Assembly: GCF_000471905.2 (NCBI RefSeq) | Contig: NW_006499913.1 | Span: forward strand, 3,408,112 to 3,472,111 | DNA length: 64,000 nt | From: Amborella trichopoda | Taxonomy: Eukaryota > Streptophyta > Magnoliopsida > Amborellales > Amborellaceae | Reading direction: 5' to 3' | The notes under the pieces: model-generated | What the model was told of the DNA's origin: nothing | Database searches by the model: none | Seen by the model: the letters and a program-made list of their open reading frames with translations, nothing else | Made by a program: the position numbers and the translations under genes | Shown here: positions 48,075 through 60,939 of the stretch, in pieces | Position numbering within the stretch: position 1 is the stretch's first letter | How the letters are laid out: each line of letters starts with the position of its first letter

Positions 48075-48351
48075 GGTTATTCATACTTTTGGATCCAATT
48101 GTGCTTACCACCTTGTTAGTCGCTCTTGCAGCATTTCACATGTCTATCATGAGGCCACCATGGTGTCCGATTGCCACGTTTTGGTGAGCCCGACCACCAG
48201 ATTTTCTCTTTTCTATCGTCGCTCATGATATGGCCAGAACTAAATATAAAAACACTATAACATAATCTTTGTATTCTTTTTTTTTCTTCCCCTATTGATG
48301 AAAAATGGTAAGGGCCCAAATCCCCATTAATTTACCAAAAAAAAAAAAAAA
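48075..48351 (+). mobile_element. Second, 5'-truncated LINE 3' end of the same family
   Basis: It parallels the end of the previous LINE (TTTCACATGTCTATCATGAG, GCCCGACCACCAGATTTTCT) and finishes AATTTACC followed by about 16 A. The shared end sequence TTACC-poly(A) shows that both come from one family. Confidence 0.7.
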
Positions 48352-48649
48352 CAAACACGCTGAGTAGGTAAAGGAAATATTCTATGAGGAGGAGTACCCT
48401 AACAAAGCTGAATTATCGTAAGATTTAAAAATGGTTATGGCTATGTTCGTGTATGAAAGAGAGAACGGGAAAGGTGTAAAAATTAGGAAGGTGCTCATCT
48501 ATTGCAATATGACTAAAATTATTGAGAACATATAATCAAAATCATCACTGTTGCTCAATAAATTATCATTAACATGGTTAAACAACCTAAGACTCCCCGC
48601 GAAGTGGTGAGATAAAGCAATTTATTTGTAAAGTGGTTACTTAAAAAGT

Positions 48650-48822
48650 GTTGATATTTTTGTGTAAAAAGTATTGTAGGTTCTTTCAAAATAGTATTTA
48701 TTTCAATATTGGAAACTTTACTAAATACCTATTTCTTTGTTGATATTTTTGTGTAAAAAGTATTGTAGGTTGTTTTAAAATAGTATTTATTTCAATATAG
48801 GAAATAGTAAATACCTCTTTCT
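48650..48822. repeat. 89-bp tandem duplication
   Basis: GTTGATATTTTTGTGTAAAA starts units at 48650 and 48739; both continue through AGTATTTATTTCAATAT. It abuts MITE copy J. Confidence 0.85.
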
Positions 48823-48843
48823 TTTTGCAATACTTATAAAATT

Positions 48844-49232
48844 GGAAAAATTTTATATAAGGGTAAGGCCCTAAACAACTAAATTAAAGTGCACCTCAAA
48901 ATTAGAAGAGGTTGTTTTGATGCCAAAAAACCATCAAATCGATGGACTCGACCTTACGAGGCATGGACATGAGAAAAAATGAATTTCAAAGCTTGAAAAT
49001 AGTGCATCACGTAATACATTGTTTAGACCGTCAATTTTCAAGATTTTCAAGTGTTCATATATCTTGAAATTTTAACACTATTTTTGAAGCTTCAAATTTT
49101 ATAATTAGATATAAAAATAAATCTTTAGGACATTACAAAGATTTCTAGTATGGAAACAACATATTTTGACACTATTTGAAGGTGCGCTTTAGTTTGATTG
49201 TTTAGAGCCCCAACGTTATACAAACTACACCC
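48844..49232. mobile_element. MITE, Mutator-like family, copy J
   Basis: It starts GGAAAAATTTTATATAAGGG and ends CGTTATACAAACTACACC. The flanks TATAAAATT (48835-48843) and TATAAAATA (49233-49241) differ at one base. Confidence 0.9.
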
Positions 49233-49645
49233 TATAAAATATCCCATATATTTTGAATTTTACACTCATATCTTTTTTTTTTTTTTTCTGAAACTGTCTG
49301 GAGAAACTCCAAGTTCCACTGGATTTTTCTTTTTCCTCCCAATTTAACATCTAATGAGCAGGAATGATTATTATCTTCATATACAAACGATAAATGATCT
49401 TTGATTTTACCTAGACATACATCTAAGTTCTCATAAGTCACTCTAGAAATAATTGACATGGTAAATAATAATACATTTTTTAGTAGAGTAGGTAAAATGA
49501 GCCCAAGCAGGTTAATTTATTTCTAGAACAAAGCAAGTCTTAAGTATGAGATTGATATTTTTGGAGTTGGTGATTTGGCGTTAGGTGGGATGCGCAATTT
49601 GCTTGATCCAAATAAAAGAAGTCCCAAAAATGTTATTATAGTAAA

Positions 49646-50038
49646 GGAAAAAGTTTATATAAGGACAAGGCCCTAAACAATCAAATTAAGGCGCATATCA
49701 AAATTTAGTAGAATATGTTGTTTTGATGCTCAAAAATTCCCAAATCGATAATCTTGACCTCAAGATGTATGGACATGAAAAAAAATAGATTTTAAATATT
49801 TGAATTAGTACATCCTGTAATGCATTTGTTGGACTGTCAATTTTCAAGATTTTCAAGTGTTCATAGATCAGCTCAATCTACACTATTTCTAAAGCTTTAT
49901 ATTTTATAATTAGAGATAAAGATAGATTTTCAAGTCATCCCAAAGATTTCCAGTATTAAAACAACATCTTTCGACACTATTTGAAGGTGCGCCTTGATTT
50001 GTTTGTTTAGAACCTCGAGCCTTATACAAACCACACCC
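49646..50038. mobile_element. MITE, Mutator-like family, copy K
   Basis: It starts GGAAAAAGTTTATATAAGGA and ends CTTATACAAACCACACCC. The flanks TATAGTAAA (49637-49645) and TATAATAAA (50039-50047) differ at one base. Confidence 0.92.
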
Positions 50039-50531
50039 TATAATAAAGGAAAATTGTTTCATGTTGGACAACATTTCTACAATATGTGGTCCCAAGGTAT
50101 AAAACATCCATCTTAAAGATAGATACAAATAGGTGGTCCATCTAAAAACAATTAAAAAACTAACAGTCCAAATGTTTTCTTAATAGAATTATTATTTTAA
50201 TTTTTAAAATTATTTATTTTTCATATTCATTATCTCCATGTTAGAGATTATATGTCTTAAACATTAAGTCCGGAAATTCCATTTCAAAAATAAATTTTTA
50301 AGAGGTGATTCATTTCTACATGGACTCATAGAAACTGTATTTTATAATAAATGACCTTCTTAGACGTTTGCCGGCAAAAAGGAATTTACTTGGGAATGGG
50401 GAGTCTCACCCTCCATTCCCATCATTAACATATTAGAGGGAAAAAAAAAGAAAAAGATAAAAAGGATATTACACCACTCATGCTTAGGCTCGTGTTAAGT
50501 AATTGGAATATTCAAATCATCACTTTTGTAC

Positions 50532-50795
50532 ATGGACCCGGTTTCTATGAGGCTAAGCCTCCATATTTAGAAATACGGACCTCTTAATAAATATATTTTT
50601 GTGATGGATTTTAAGACTTAATGTTTAAAGATATATAATATCTAACGTCATGAATATGAAAAAATAAATAAAAATTTAAAACTAGAAATAATAATTCTAG
50701 TAAAAAACATTTGGACAATTAGTTTCCGGATGGAATATCTACTTGGACCGCATATGTAGAAATGCGGTCCGGCCCGCATGAGACAATTTTCTTTG
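50532..50795. mobile_element. MITE with GGACCCGGTTTCTATG end, complete copy
   Basis: It starts TGGACCCGGTTTCTATGAGG and ends near GACCGCATATGTAGAAATGC followed by GGTCCGGCCCG, which is a rough inverse of the start. The interior is AT-rich. It is the same family as the gap-interrupted element at 16220, and it ends only about 110 bp before the start codon of the next gene. Confidence 0.65.
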
Positions 50796-50901
50796 GTATA
50801 TACATAGCGGTATAACGGCCATATCTGAATATAATTTGTGTTCGTGCGTATTTGAAAGTAATTTATTCAGTCAACTTGTTCCCCTTAGCTTTCCCTCCCA
50901 A

Positions 50902-53900
50902 ATGGACGGCCACGATTGGAAGTTACGTTCGCCGATAGAATATCAAAACCGTCCACCTAACCCCCGCCGTATTCTACCGAGTGTACGAAATGCAGTTTAC
51001 GGATCCAATTTTTCATGCGAAGTCACTTCTTTCTCTTCACATTTGAAGGTACTCGTTTTTTTTTTTTTGTCATATGAATTCATTTTTTCTGCATATTAAT
51101 TTCTCATATACCTGGAATTTCATGATTTTGTCTCTGTTTTATGTTTTCAAAGAATATGTTTCCAAAGAATTAATCAGAGGGTTTTTTTTGAAGAATTTCA
51201 CAGAAATAGGTTCGAAATAACAACACATGCAATTTTTCTCCAAATTCTGTTTACTTTCAATGGAATTTACTGGATCTTGAAGCAGAAGTACCTTAAATAC
51301 AAATTATCAGAAAAAAACAAACAATGCCAAAGATAAGGGATAACAATAACAAAATTGTCTTATAACACAGGTATTTTGATTAGTAATTTAATTGATAATT
51401 TGATACCTTCACCAGCGTTGTGCTTTAGTTGCTAAATTACCATCTTTTTAATTTTTAATACCATGGGGAAATGCTTGTTTTTATGATCGGATGCAAGGAG
51501 CCGTGCAATATGAGTTCAGTGAATAAATTATAGGTTTTGTCATTATGTTTTCACTGTCAAATTGTCATTTGCTTTGTTAAAAAGTTATTGATTGCACATT
51601 GTTCATCTGTGATTACTGTGGTTTCTTTTTTCTTTTTTTGTTAGTTATACACACTGTGATTATTTGCATGCATTTAATTGTCTTGACACAAACACATTCA
51701 ATTAGCATGAGATCGTCGGCACTCAAAAATTTTTAACATCTAATGGGATCATAACATTCACCATCTGGCATATTAAAAAAGCAAACAAAAGAGTTATGAG
51801 GGAATGAGCATGTCAAATGATCAGGCAAGACAGAAATGAACACAAAAAAGCAATTGAAGTCTTCAGTAATGTGGTCGGTGAGATGTAGTGTAGGAGATGT
51901 TGATTTTGTGAGCACCTTCACATTTTTCCTTCGGCTAATTACACGACATGAGTAGGCAAGATTCATTCGACCACGTACTCAAGTCTTTATAATGTGGTTA
52001 TTGAGATATTGAATAGTTGATTTTGTAAGCACATCAATCGATTCTTCTTTGGCTATAGTGTAGAACAACTTTTTTATTTTCTTTATAATGTAATTGGTTG
52101 GGTCATATTAAGAGTAGATTTTCGGCCATGAAAATAGGAATGCTGGGAATAAGCACACAAGCGGGCCATTTCCATGGCAGGTTTATATTTTTGCTCATCA
52201 ACTCTTTCTTTGGGGGTGCATAAATATGATTGCAGATAAATGACCACATCATGCAAAAGGAACTCCAGAACTCATGCATTTAAATACGTCCCTTTGTTCC
52301 TTCCATATTAGATTTTGAGAGTCTAAGTAGTATTCAAACACCGACACTTTCTTATTTTGGATTTGGGATTATATTTTTGGAGTGCATGCCCGGTGTAATT
52401 TTTCTTCTGTGCAATATAATGGACACTCCAAAAGTATCATATAGTGGCTGAAATCATTGGAAAAAGGCATTATGTATTAACCGTCTCCCTGTGTGTCCGA
52501 TGCTGTTGACGCATTGGGCTAAACTGAACCCTCATAAACGTATTTGTTTCCACTTCCCAGATTCAATATATTTACTGTTTTAAGGGAGCATTCAAAAATG
52601 TAAAAGTGGAGCTTCTGATATTGTGTCTTCTGTCAGCTCAGGGACTAATGGACAACAACTTTGTGAAGGAAACTGGACAAGGACATAAGTTTCTGAGGAG
52701 GGAATTTGTGTTAGGTCTACCTGCAGATGTTCATAATAATCCAGTAAAGGCAACACCTTCCACCAAGCTTACTGGTAACCTCAGATTAACAACTGTGTGA
52801 GTGTGTATGTGCACACGTGTTTTATATATAGACATTCCCAATTCCAAATGCTCTGTTCCTTTCCTTAGAATTACCAATATAACCTGGATAAATAAATAGG
52901 TTTGTAGGTGTTGTATTAGTTGTCACCAAGGTCTTTGAATGAAATCGTGGCTGAGATACCAGATTTGGTCTGAAATATGAACTAAGAAATGCTTTTAAAT
53001 ATGCAGCTGAATTCAGACCAAAAGATGGTGGAATCTAACATGAAAATGTGAATTTTAGTTTACAAGTGGCTAGGTTTTGGCTTAAGAAGGTCAATAACCC
53101 ACAAGAATAAATGTCAAATCCACTAAATGCAATTTAATCACTGAATCATCTTTTCATTCATATTATCTGTGAAATAGTAGACCATTTTACTTAGGTTTAT
53201 AAACTTGTATCTTTTCAAAATTAAAAAAGATACAACATCAAAACAAAATTACCAGACTCAAATTCAAGAAGTTGTACGCTAATAATGATTAACTAATTTT
53301 ATTTAGGTGATTACTCTATCAGTGAAAAGAATAATTATGAATGTCAAAACTCGAGAAACAAACCAATAATGTGCATTGTCCTCCGTAGTCCCTTGCTATG
53401 CGGGATCAGCTCATATTCAATAATCTATTAGCCACCTTGTTTGTTTTCCTAAATATATAATTGGCATTGAAGTTAAAAAAAATGATGATGGTCTATGTAT
53501 GTTTTGCAAAGATATCTCCCAGCTTCCCTGGAACTACAGAGTCCCCTCTAAGCCACCACATAATAGTCAAGGAATTACTATCAATAATTGTTAGTCCATC
53601 AAATTTCTAGTCAAAATTTGCATGTCCATCAACAAAGCAATTGCTTCAACTCATCTGGAGTCTTTGATGCCAAAGTTTGGCATGGAATGTTGAAACCACA
53701 CCAGCATTGTTCCTTATGACACCCAAAACTAGCAGGCTGTGGGTCCCTTGGCTTCTTCATACTTCTCCATATGGGGGGTGGTGGGGGCTCACTCTTGGAC
53801 ACTAGTTTTGGATGCTTGGTGAACTCCACTCCCATCCAAGCCATCATTTTTAATCTTTGCTTTAGTGTCCGCCCTGTCTACAAGATAACATCTTTAGTGG

Positions 53901-56900
53901 TGCACTAGCTTCTGTTGTTCCCATTTGGATTTTGGACCATATCATATTAAACTATTATAATGTTGCCTAACAGGTGCCTCGGCTGGAGGGGACATTGGAC
54001 TCGTCGAAACACCTGGTTCCCATGATGTATGCATTTCTGTTTCTGTTTGTTAATGTTTTTATGATGATTACTTTTTTTTTTTGGGTTTGCAAGTAGTATT
54101 AGTGTGAGTTGAACATTGGAATTTGTATATTGGTGCTTTCTTGTACTGCAGGGTGTTAAAAGCTTTAGATTTTATGGTGATGGGGACCTGCTGGTTGGTA
54201 GGAAAGTTAGTAAGAAATTTGGGGGTGCAACATTTATGGGGAAAGTTCTTTCTTTTGATTCTATCTACGATTGGTACAAGGTTAAGATTTACTTGAGAGT
54301 AGTCTGTATTTATTAGATGCTTAACAATCATGTCTTGGATCTTCACATATGCATGTCTTCTGGGGCTGCTGAAGGTACAGTATGAAGATGGTGATGAGGA
54401 AGATTTGGAGTGGTCTGAACTCGAACCTATTATGGTGAAATCCACCAAGTCTAGGAATCGTCGATCACTCTTTTCTCTTACACGGGCAAAGAGGTATGTT
54501 GTTTCCAGAGGATAAGGAAATAACTTGTAAGCATAAATTTGGATTATGCTGAAAAGGAAATGTTAATAAAAAATTTCAAAATATATTGGTTGTTATGTAT
54601 AGAGAAAAAGAACATATTTTGGATATAGTCTTTATGCTACTTTTTTATAAATTTTTTTTCTTGTCATTTTGATGGATCCTGTTGACAACGGTTCAAAAGA
54701 GCAAGTTCGTCTGACTCTGAAGCATCACAATCAACAAATGGAATTAATGGAATAAGTTCAGAGAAGGACCAGTCTTTCCCAGATTATAGAGAAATTGAAG
54801 AACATAAGTTGCCCACTGATGATCAAACCTTTTCCTCTCCAATATATGATGATAGTATTTCCAGTCCGGCCATGGCTGCCAAGAAAAGAGCTGCAGAAAC
54901 GAAACGTAAAAGAATGCAAAGAATTAGAGAAGAGAAAGCCATTGTCAGCTCAAGAATATCGTGTTATGAAGGAAACAAGAACACATTATCGACTGGCACA
55001 GGGCATGAGAGGTTTAAAACCAATGGTGTGTACCAAGTATCATTCACTCTAGACCCCTGTCAACTGCTTCAAAATCTATCAGTAGTTCATTTTGGGTAAG
55101 TTTTGGTTGTAAACTCGCAGATGGTTCAGAGTGTAGCAGTTCTAGAAATGCACTGCTGCATAAAAGAGGACTGAGCCTTGTTGGGCGGAAGATAAGAAGA
55201 GACTTCTGTGGGCAGTCTTATGATGGTTATATCATTGACTATGATTGTATAACAAGCTTTTATACGGTAGGATTCCAATAGGGATCTTCCAAAAGTAGAT
55301 GCTTGAGTTTCACGCTTTCCTGCTTTTATAATTTCTTTGTAGCTTTTGAATTCTTTCATTTATAAATGTGCTAGATTTTTTCATACTCCGAGTATCCCTT
55401 AGGTACGATATGAAGATGGTGACTTGGAGAAACTCAAATGGAGTGAACTAGAATCAGCAATCATACCCAACGAGCAAAAATGCTTCCTATCCAAAAATGC
55501 TATTTGTGCTTGGAGACAAGCTGAATTTGTGAAAGTAATAAGTGAAACAACATCAGACACTGCTGCTAAACATGCTTTGCTTTCGCATGATGGTGATGCC
55601 AACTCAAATGACCTACAGAAGCCCATCAGGTCCGTGAGAAATTAATTCATGCTGGAATGATCAACCTTTATGTTACAATATTTGTAATGTATGGTAGTTT
55701 TGCTCTCCTCCTTGTTGTCCTGCTGAAACTTGCATGCATGTACATGTGCAGAAGCACACATATTTAACACACACACACACATCAAATGTATGTTTGTATT
55801 TATGTGCATACATGCATGTATTGTATGGGTGTATATGCGTGTTTGTGTGTGTTCCTTTAACTGTTTGTCCTAGTTAATTGGGTATCAAATCAGTGATTGT
55901 TTTATTTGTGGACATGAATAGTGACCGAGAAAATTCATCCGTGAAGATGCCAAACTTGCTAGTCCAAAGCATTCTCGGCCCTGACTAGCTTGTCCATGTA
56001 ATATCGTGCACACAGTGACAAACTGGACAATTAGCAAATAATTTTTAACTCATAATTTTATTCTTTCTGTTCCTTGCAAACTCGACAATTTTTTTTTTGG
56101 GCTTCGGGGTCTTTAATATAAAAATGTGGGATCCAGCTTAGTTCACATCTCACAGTCTGCAAGTTAACACCAAGATAGTTTTCTCAATATACTGATTTCC
56201 TTTAGTGGAAAATTAAATATATGGATTTCCTAAAAAAATTTACATATGCTTATAAACATGAAATTATGTTATGGCATTATGATTATTATGATAAAATTAT
56301 CTTAATGAAATTGCTAGATAGAAGGCCCCCTAATGTTTATCGTTGCATGTTTTAGCACAGAGTGTTCTAGCTTGGAGAAAACATTTAAAGGAGACCAGTC
56401 AAGGGTGTCAGCAAAAAAAGATTAACATAGACACCTTATAACTTACAATTGTCTCAACATGCGAGCTGGGACTTGTGGATCTCTTGAATCATTTGTTTTC
56501 AAAATTATGGGGACATATATATCTAAAGATATTCTATCTACTTGGTGCCACTCGAGACTCATGTGCCCCCCCCCTCCCCCAGTTTATACCGTTTGTTCAT
56601 CTTTCGTGGATTTGGATTTAAGAATTATGATGTAGTGTAGAAGTAGCAAATTATGGGTCGTAGATGATTATTGTGAGATTAGAAATTTGTTCATATATCT
56701 TTTGAGTGACATTTGTCATATTGTGAATCCTTTTTCAGCTTCTTAGGGGAAGAAAGTGATCATGGGTCACAAGTTAAAGATTTGTTTATTGAACCTGCAA
56801 GAACACCATGCGAGTCTGCTCATATCACATCTTCCCCTTGTGCGCTGGCTGCAGTTTGTTTTGCTTCACTTGCAGATGCTGAAAATATTGAATATTTCTG

Positions 56901-57949
56901 TTGGGGAGAGGTGTCTGGATTTGACAAATCAAACTGTCCAAGGCTCCAAGCTGAAGAATTGCTGCCTACTTGCTTGCCTATACTTCAGCTAGCAGTATGT
57001 TACATGTTTCTATTTTAACTATATAGGACTTTGTATGAGATTTTGTCAAGCTTCTGGATAACTTTTATTCATAGTGAAAACAATTCTCTGACCATTAACT
57101 TAACAACCACCTTGGTGGCTCTGGTGCCTACCTTTTTAGTCAGTACACTTGAGGGTTCTTCTGTGAAGTGAATGAGTTGCACTTATAAATTTTTAAAAAA
57201 TTAACTAAAACATAACACTGCTTGGGTCTTAATGGATCTTTTTCTTTTGGACCGTCTCCAACACAACTATCAATAGAAAAAAAGTTGCGTAATGACTACA
57301 AAAGAATATCTTTTCTTTTTCTTGTTTTATTGATAACAAGCAATATATGTTTCTTGAACATTATATCTAGTTAAAAAACATTTAGTATAATCCAAATTTG
57401 TAGCTAGCTATTGCTGATACTTTGGAAACTCATACCTTTTAGCACGTGTAAGAGAATAGTGATCAATGCATCTAATAATTGGTGGATTTGGAGTTTCTGA
57501 CATGGTAGGCTCCTTAGACTTGGTGGTATACGGGTCATTTGATTCCCTGAATCTATTTTCAACTCCCTTTGAGCTTCCAAAACTGGCTTTGGTGCCAGTG
57601 CAGATAAAATAAGAAAACATCAATTACCCAGGATTACCACTAAGCCACCACTTGGATGGACCATTTATTAATAATTTGGTTAGTCCCCTACCCATATAGG
57701 AGTGTAGAAGACAAATAGCTTGGCTTGCCATGCTATTCAAGGGCATGAGATCAATTGCCCAGGATTATCACAGGCCCCATTTGGACTGACCATTTATTAA
57801 CAAGTGAGTTTACTCTCTTGTTCAATTAGGATTGTGGAAGAAAATTTGCTCAGCCAGCAATGGTATTCAAGGGTGAGCCCTTTCTATTATGAGTACAGTA
57901 CAAGAAGCTCCCCTCCCTGTATAAAAAAAGGAAAAAAAGGAAAAAAAAG

Positions 57950-57981
<32 letters not shown>

Positions 57982-60758
57982 GAGGAAGTGTTTTTTCTGC
58001 TTTTTCACCTTTTTTTCCTAATAACCCTGTTCCTTAATGGAATTTTTGGACCCTCCAAATGGGACCTAACATAATTTGGATATGCACAGGAACACAATAA
58101 AGCTCTATTAAAAATGTTGGCACTTATAGTTGTGGTGCTTTATAGCACCAATATTCTCTGTGGGCGTTATTGAGAATCCTTTTAAGAATAGGGTTTAGCT
58201 TGTGCTTGATTTCCTCAATTTGAATTGTTTTTCCTTGATACAAAAATACATGTCCTTATCATCATCATCATCAGAGCCTTTTTTCCAACTAATTGGGGGC
58301 TGGCTACACGAATCCCGGTCCGCCATTCTGCTCTATTAAGGGCCATACCTTTAGTGAGGCTATAAGTCCTCATATCTTTTCTTCCTATTTTCATTCATGT
58401 CCTTTGGGGCCTACCTACCCCTTGTCCTTTTTGAGCCTTCCACTTAAACTAACTCGCACCTCCTAATAGGTGCTGTACACAAAATTACATGTATTGATTA
58501 TTTTAAATAAAGATTTGAAAGAAACTTTGAATTATGGATTAACACAAGCAACTGAGTATTCAGAGGGGTGTTTCTCAAGGATTTCTAAAATATGAATGTT
58601 TGATAAAATCTGGAAGAAAGCTATATGGCTATAACTTTGCCTAGAGAAATCTCAAAGCATCACACTCTTTTGGATATCCATCTATAAACAATTATGTTTA
58701 GAAAAGAGAGTGGGCAATCTCTGCAATCCGCAGTCTTATGACCTTTTTATTCCTCGTTTTATTTTTGATAATTAACCTTTGCAACATCTGGGTTCCAAGT
58801 GCTGATTGGATGTATTTCTTTATGCTTATTGCCTTATCCAATTTATATTAGTTTTTTTAGGCATTGATATTGCCTTAGCATATGATGAAACTCAATATTT
58901 GTGGTCGAAGTACACACAAAGAAGACTATGCCTGAATTTGGAATATTTGATGACTTTGCTCATATCACTTCTATGCAACTAAACTCTTCATATAGCTTGC
59001 TGGGTGCGTACCATGAACCAAATAGGGCAAGGTGATGGTTAGAGTATGCAAATGGCTATTGGGTTGGTTAAATATGTTACAGGATTTTTAGCTGATGATA
59101 TTCGATGTAATACAGACTGATTCGGTGAACTTAACCGAAAAACTTTACAAAATTGCCTTATGGACAATCTGGATTTCTTTTGGGTCAGAACACAGTTAAA
59201 GGGTCCAAACCAGACAGAACATGGTTATGATAATGCGATAAATGTGAGGGTCACGGCTAGCTTTACTATGGTGAACTATGGTTCTTCAGTGTCATTGGTT
59301 AGCTTGCTACATATTTAACGTAGGTTACTCGAGCCATCTTAGAATATGCTGTTGTGATGTTTTGATATTGTTTCCTAATGCCTGATGTTCTTGTAATTAT
59401 AACATAGATGATTGGATAACATATGACAACCAGCAATTAGAACAATACGCAGCTAGCCCTCATAGGAAGGAGGGCTTCCTTTTTAAGTCTTCTGGGGTGC
59501 TATGGAACATTTCATTCTGTAGGAACTCTTCTATAATGGCAATGTCTTTATTGTAAGAGAGTTAGACCTGATTTTGGAGGTCCTGAGGGAATATAGCATA
59601 AACTGCATATGGCATTTGTCTTAGCCATTGGATACCATCATCACCGCTTTCTCTGTTGAACTTTATTTGCATCATATGTGGTGAGCTTAGGTGGACTTTT
59701 GCAAGCTTAAAACTCCAATGCTTAAACTTGCATGTTGAATATTTCTTCACTTTTTTTGTTTCATGGAACATTAGTAGGATGCATATAACATCTAATCCTG
59801 CTACTTCTATTGCAGGCAAGCCAACACCATCTTGTGGCAATCACAGGTTCAGGTCAAGTTTGGTTATGGAGAAATCGGCACGATAGTATGCATATCCATT
59901 GCAATGAGTGGGAACATATTTCATGTTTAGAAGAGAAGCAGGTGGTTTTGGTGGATATTGCGGGACCAGACCTTGATCGAATCTCTTGTGGATATGAACT
60001 CGACCAAAATGACCAGGTTGATGTTATCGGCTTGCGAATTATAATAAATCTGAAAACACTCGTTTCCATTTGTTTACACTTTGTGATTTTTCAGATTTCA
60101 GATTCTTTTTATCTAGTTGCAGTTGGAGCTGATGGAGACGATTACATTCTTCATGGGTCCCAGCCCCATGAACCTGTATGTGAATGTGATTTTTTATGTT
60201 GATAACTGATTTTATCTTTGACATTTTTGGATTGCCAGCTTTTCCTTTTAGCTCCTTTTTTTTCTGTTTTTGCGTGCATCTTTTTCCTTTCAAACTCCAT
60301 TCCACACTTTTTTTTTTCTTTTTAACTTTTTCATTTTTCAGGTTCAAACTTGTAACCTAAATGATGAACCGAAATTCTGTAGCCTATATTCCTGTCTCAC
60401 GCAAAAACTCATGATGCAAGAGGCAGTTGGTAAGGTTGTGCAGATCAGTGTAGGCATGGTGATGGAACCAGATGAGTCACCCTTTATTGGGTTGGTTTAA
60501 GGCTTGATGTCCTTACTAGATACAAATCTTGAATATTATTATTATTTTTATTTCTCAAAAATATATATTGCAGTTTCTAATGTTGTTGTTATAGATTGGC
60601 ATTGATGGTTATCTTTTATATCTAATTCTTTTTATCAATTCATGTTTTGCAGTTATATCACTGACATGGATCGCATTTATATCCGGTCCGCTACAAACAA
60701 CTACATGGAAGATGTCAATTTGGTTACTGGTTACACTGGCAGGCCAATAAAAATTCAG
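50902..60758 (+). CDS. Tandem Tudor-like (PTM/DIR17-type) and RCC1-like protein, 5' part; gene runs past the window
   Basis: Exons are 50902-51048, 52642-52774, 53974-54026, 54152-54280, 54375-54493, 54700-55025, 55121-55266, 55403-55629, 56739-56994, 59816-60016, 60095-60175, 60342-60490 and 60653-60758. All are GT..AG with consistent phase, giving 691 residues so far and no stop. Residues about 118-172 (GDLLVGRKVSKKFG ... VQYEDGDEEDLEWSELEP) and about 320-370 (LVGRKIRRDFCG ... VRYEDGDLEKLKWSELES) are two Tudor-like barrels of the PTM/DIR17 type. Residues 255-273 (KKRAAETKRKRMQRIREEK) are a basic, helical, nuclear-signal-like stretch. Residues about 510-691 resemble RCC1 propeller blades (HHLVAITGSGQVWLW, VAVGADGDDYILH, VGKVVQISVG). 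Tudor-like domains usually read histone tails, so a nuclear chromatin role is inferred. Exons 1-3 are less certain than 4-13. Confidence 0.8.
57408..57610 (-). pseudogene. Inverted, diverged copy of a Tudor-gene exon end in intron 9
   Basis: On the - strand, GATCACTATTCTCTTACACG continues TGCTAAAAGGTATG. It matches the end of exon 5 of the host gene, including its GT donor. Translation gives EPTMSE...HYSLTRAKR against EPIMVK...LFSLTRAKR in exon 5. It is too diverged to be a recent copy and has no use in the transcript's own direction. Confidence 0.55.
57621..57882. repeat. 131-bp diverged tandem duplication
   Basis: CAATTACCCAGGATTACCAC (57621) and CAATTGCCCAGGATTATCAC (57752) start two units. 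Both continue through GGACCATTTATTAA-like sequence to GCTATTCAAGGGCATGAG or its relative. Confidence 0.75.
57925..57982. repeat. Purine-rich low-complexity tract
   Basis: GGAAAAAAGG and GAAAAGAAAAG runs; the lysine-rich open frame here is an artefact. Confidence 0.8.
58253..58475 (-). mobile_element. RTE-related 3' fragment or SINE, reversed
   Basis: Read on +, (ATC)n is followed by AGAGCCTTTTTTCCAACTAA and TTGGGGGCTGGCTACACGAA. This is the mirror image of the RTE tail (GGGATAAGGCTTGGATGATG). The body (CGCCATTCTGCTCTATTAAG, CATGTCCTTTGGGGCCTACC) is the well-known plant repeat that shares this tail. It lies in intron 9. Confidence 0.65.
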
Positions 60759-60939
60759 GTGAATAATTCTATTATCCCCAATTAATCATTTTCCTTTGTC
60801 ATCATACCTTTCTTATTGTGATAAGCCATTTTTATATCTTTTGATTTTTTTTTGCTAATATCGATTGTCATATTCCATATTTTATCTCTTTGTGCACACA
60901 AATGTATTACACCTTGACCAAAATTCCCTTCATATATGA

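Noticed and set aside
53629..53847. 72-codon - strand open frame (EPPPPPIWRS ... CHKEQCWCGF)
   Set aside because: Looks slightly gene-like, but lies in intron 2 of the + strand gene, has no recognisable domain and no supporting splice sites.
55026..55100. Reading exon 6 of the Tudor gene through to a donor at 55095
   Set aside because: That would leave an intron of only 25 bp and the wrong phase; the donor at 55025 gives a 95-bp intron and the correct frame.
57804..58037. 77-codon lysine-rich open frame
   Set aside because: Made of a purine microsatellite.
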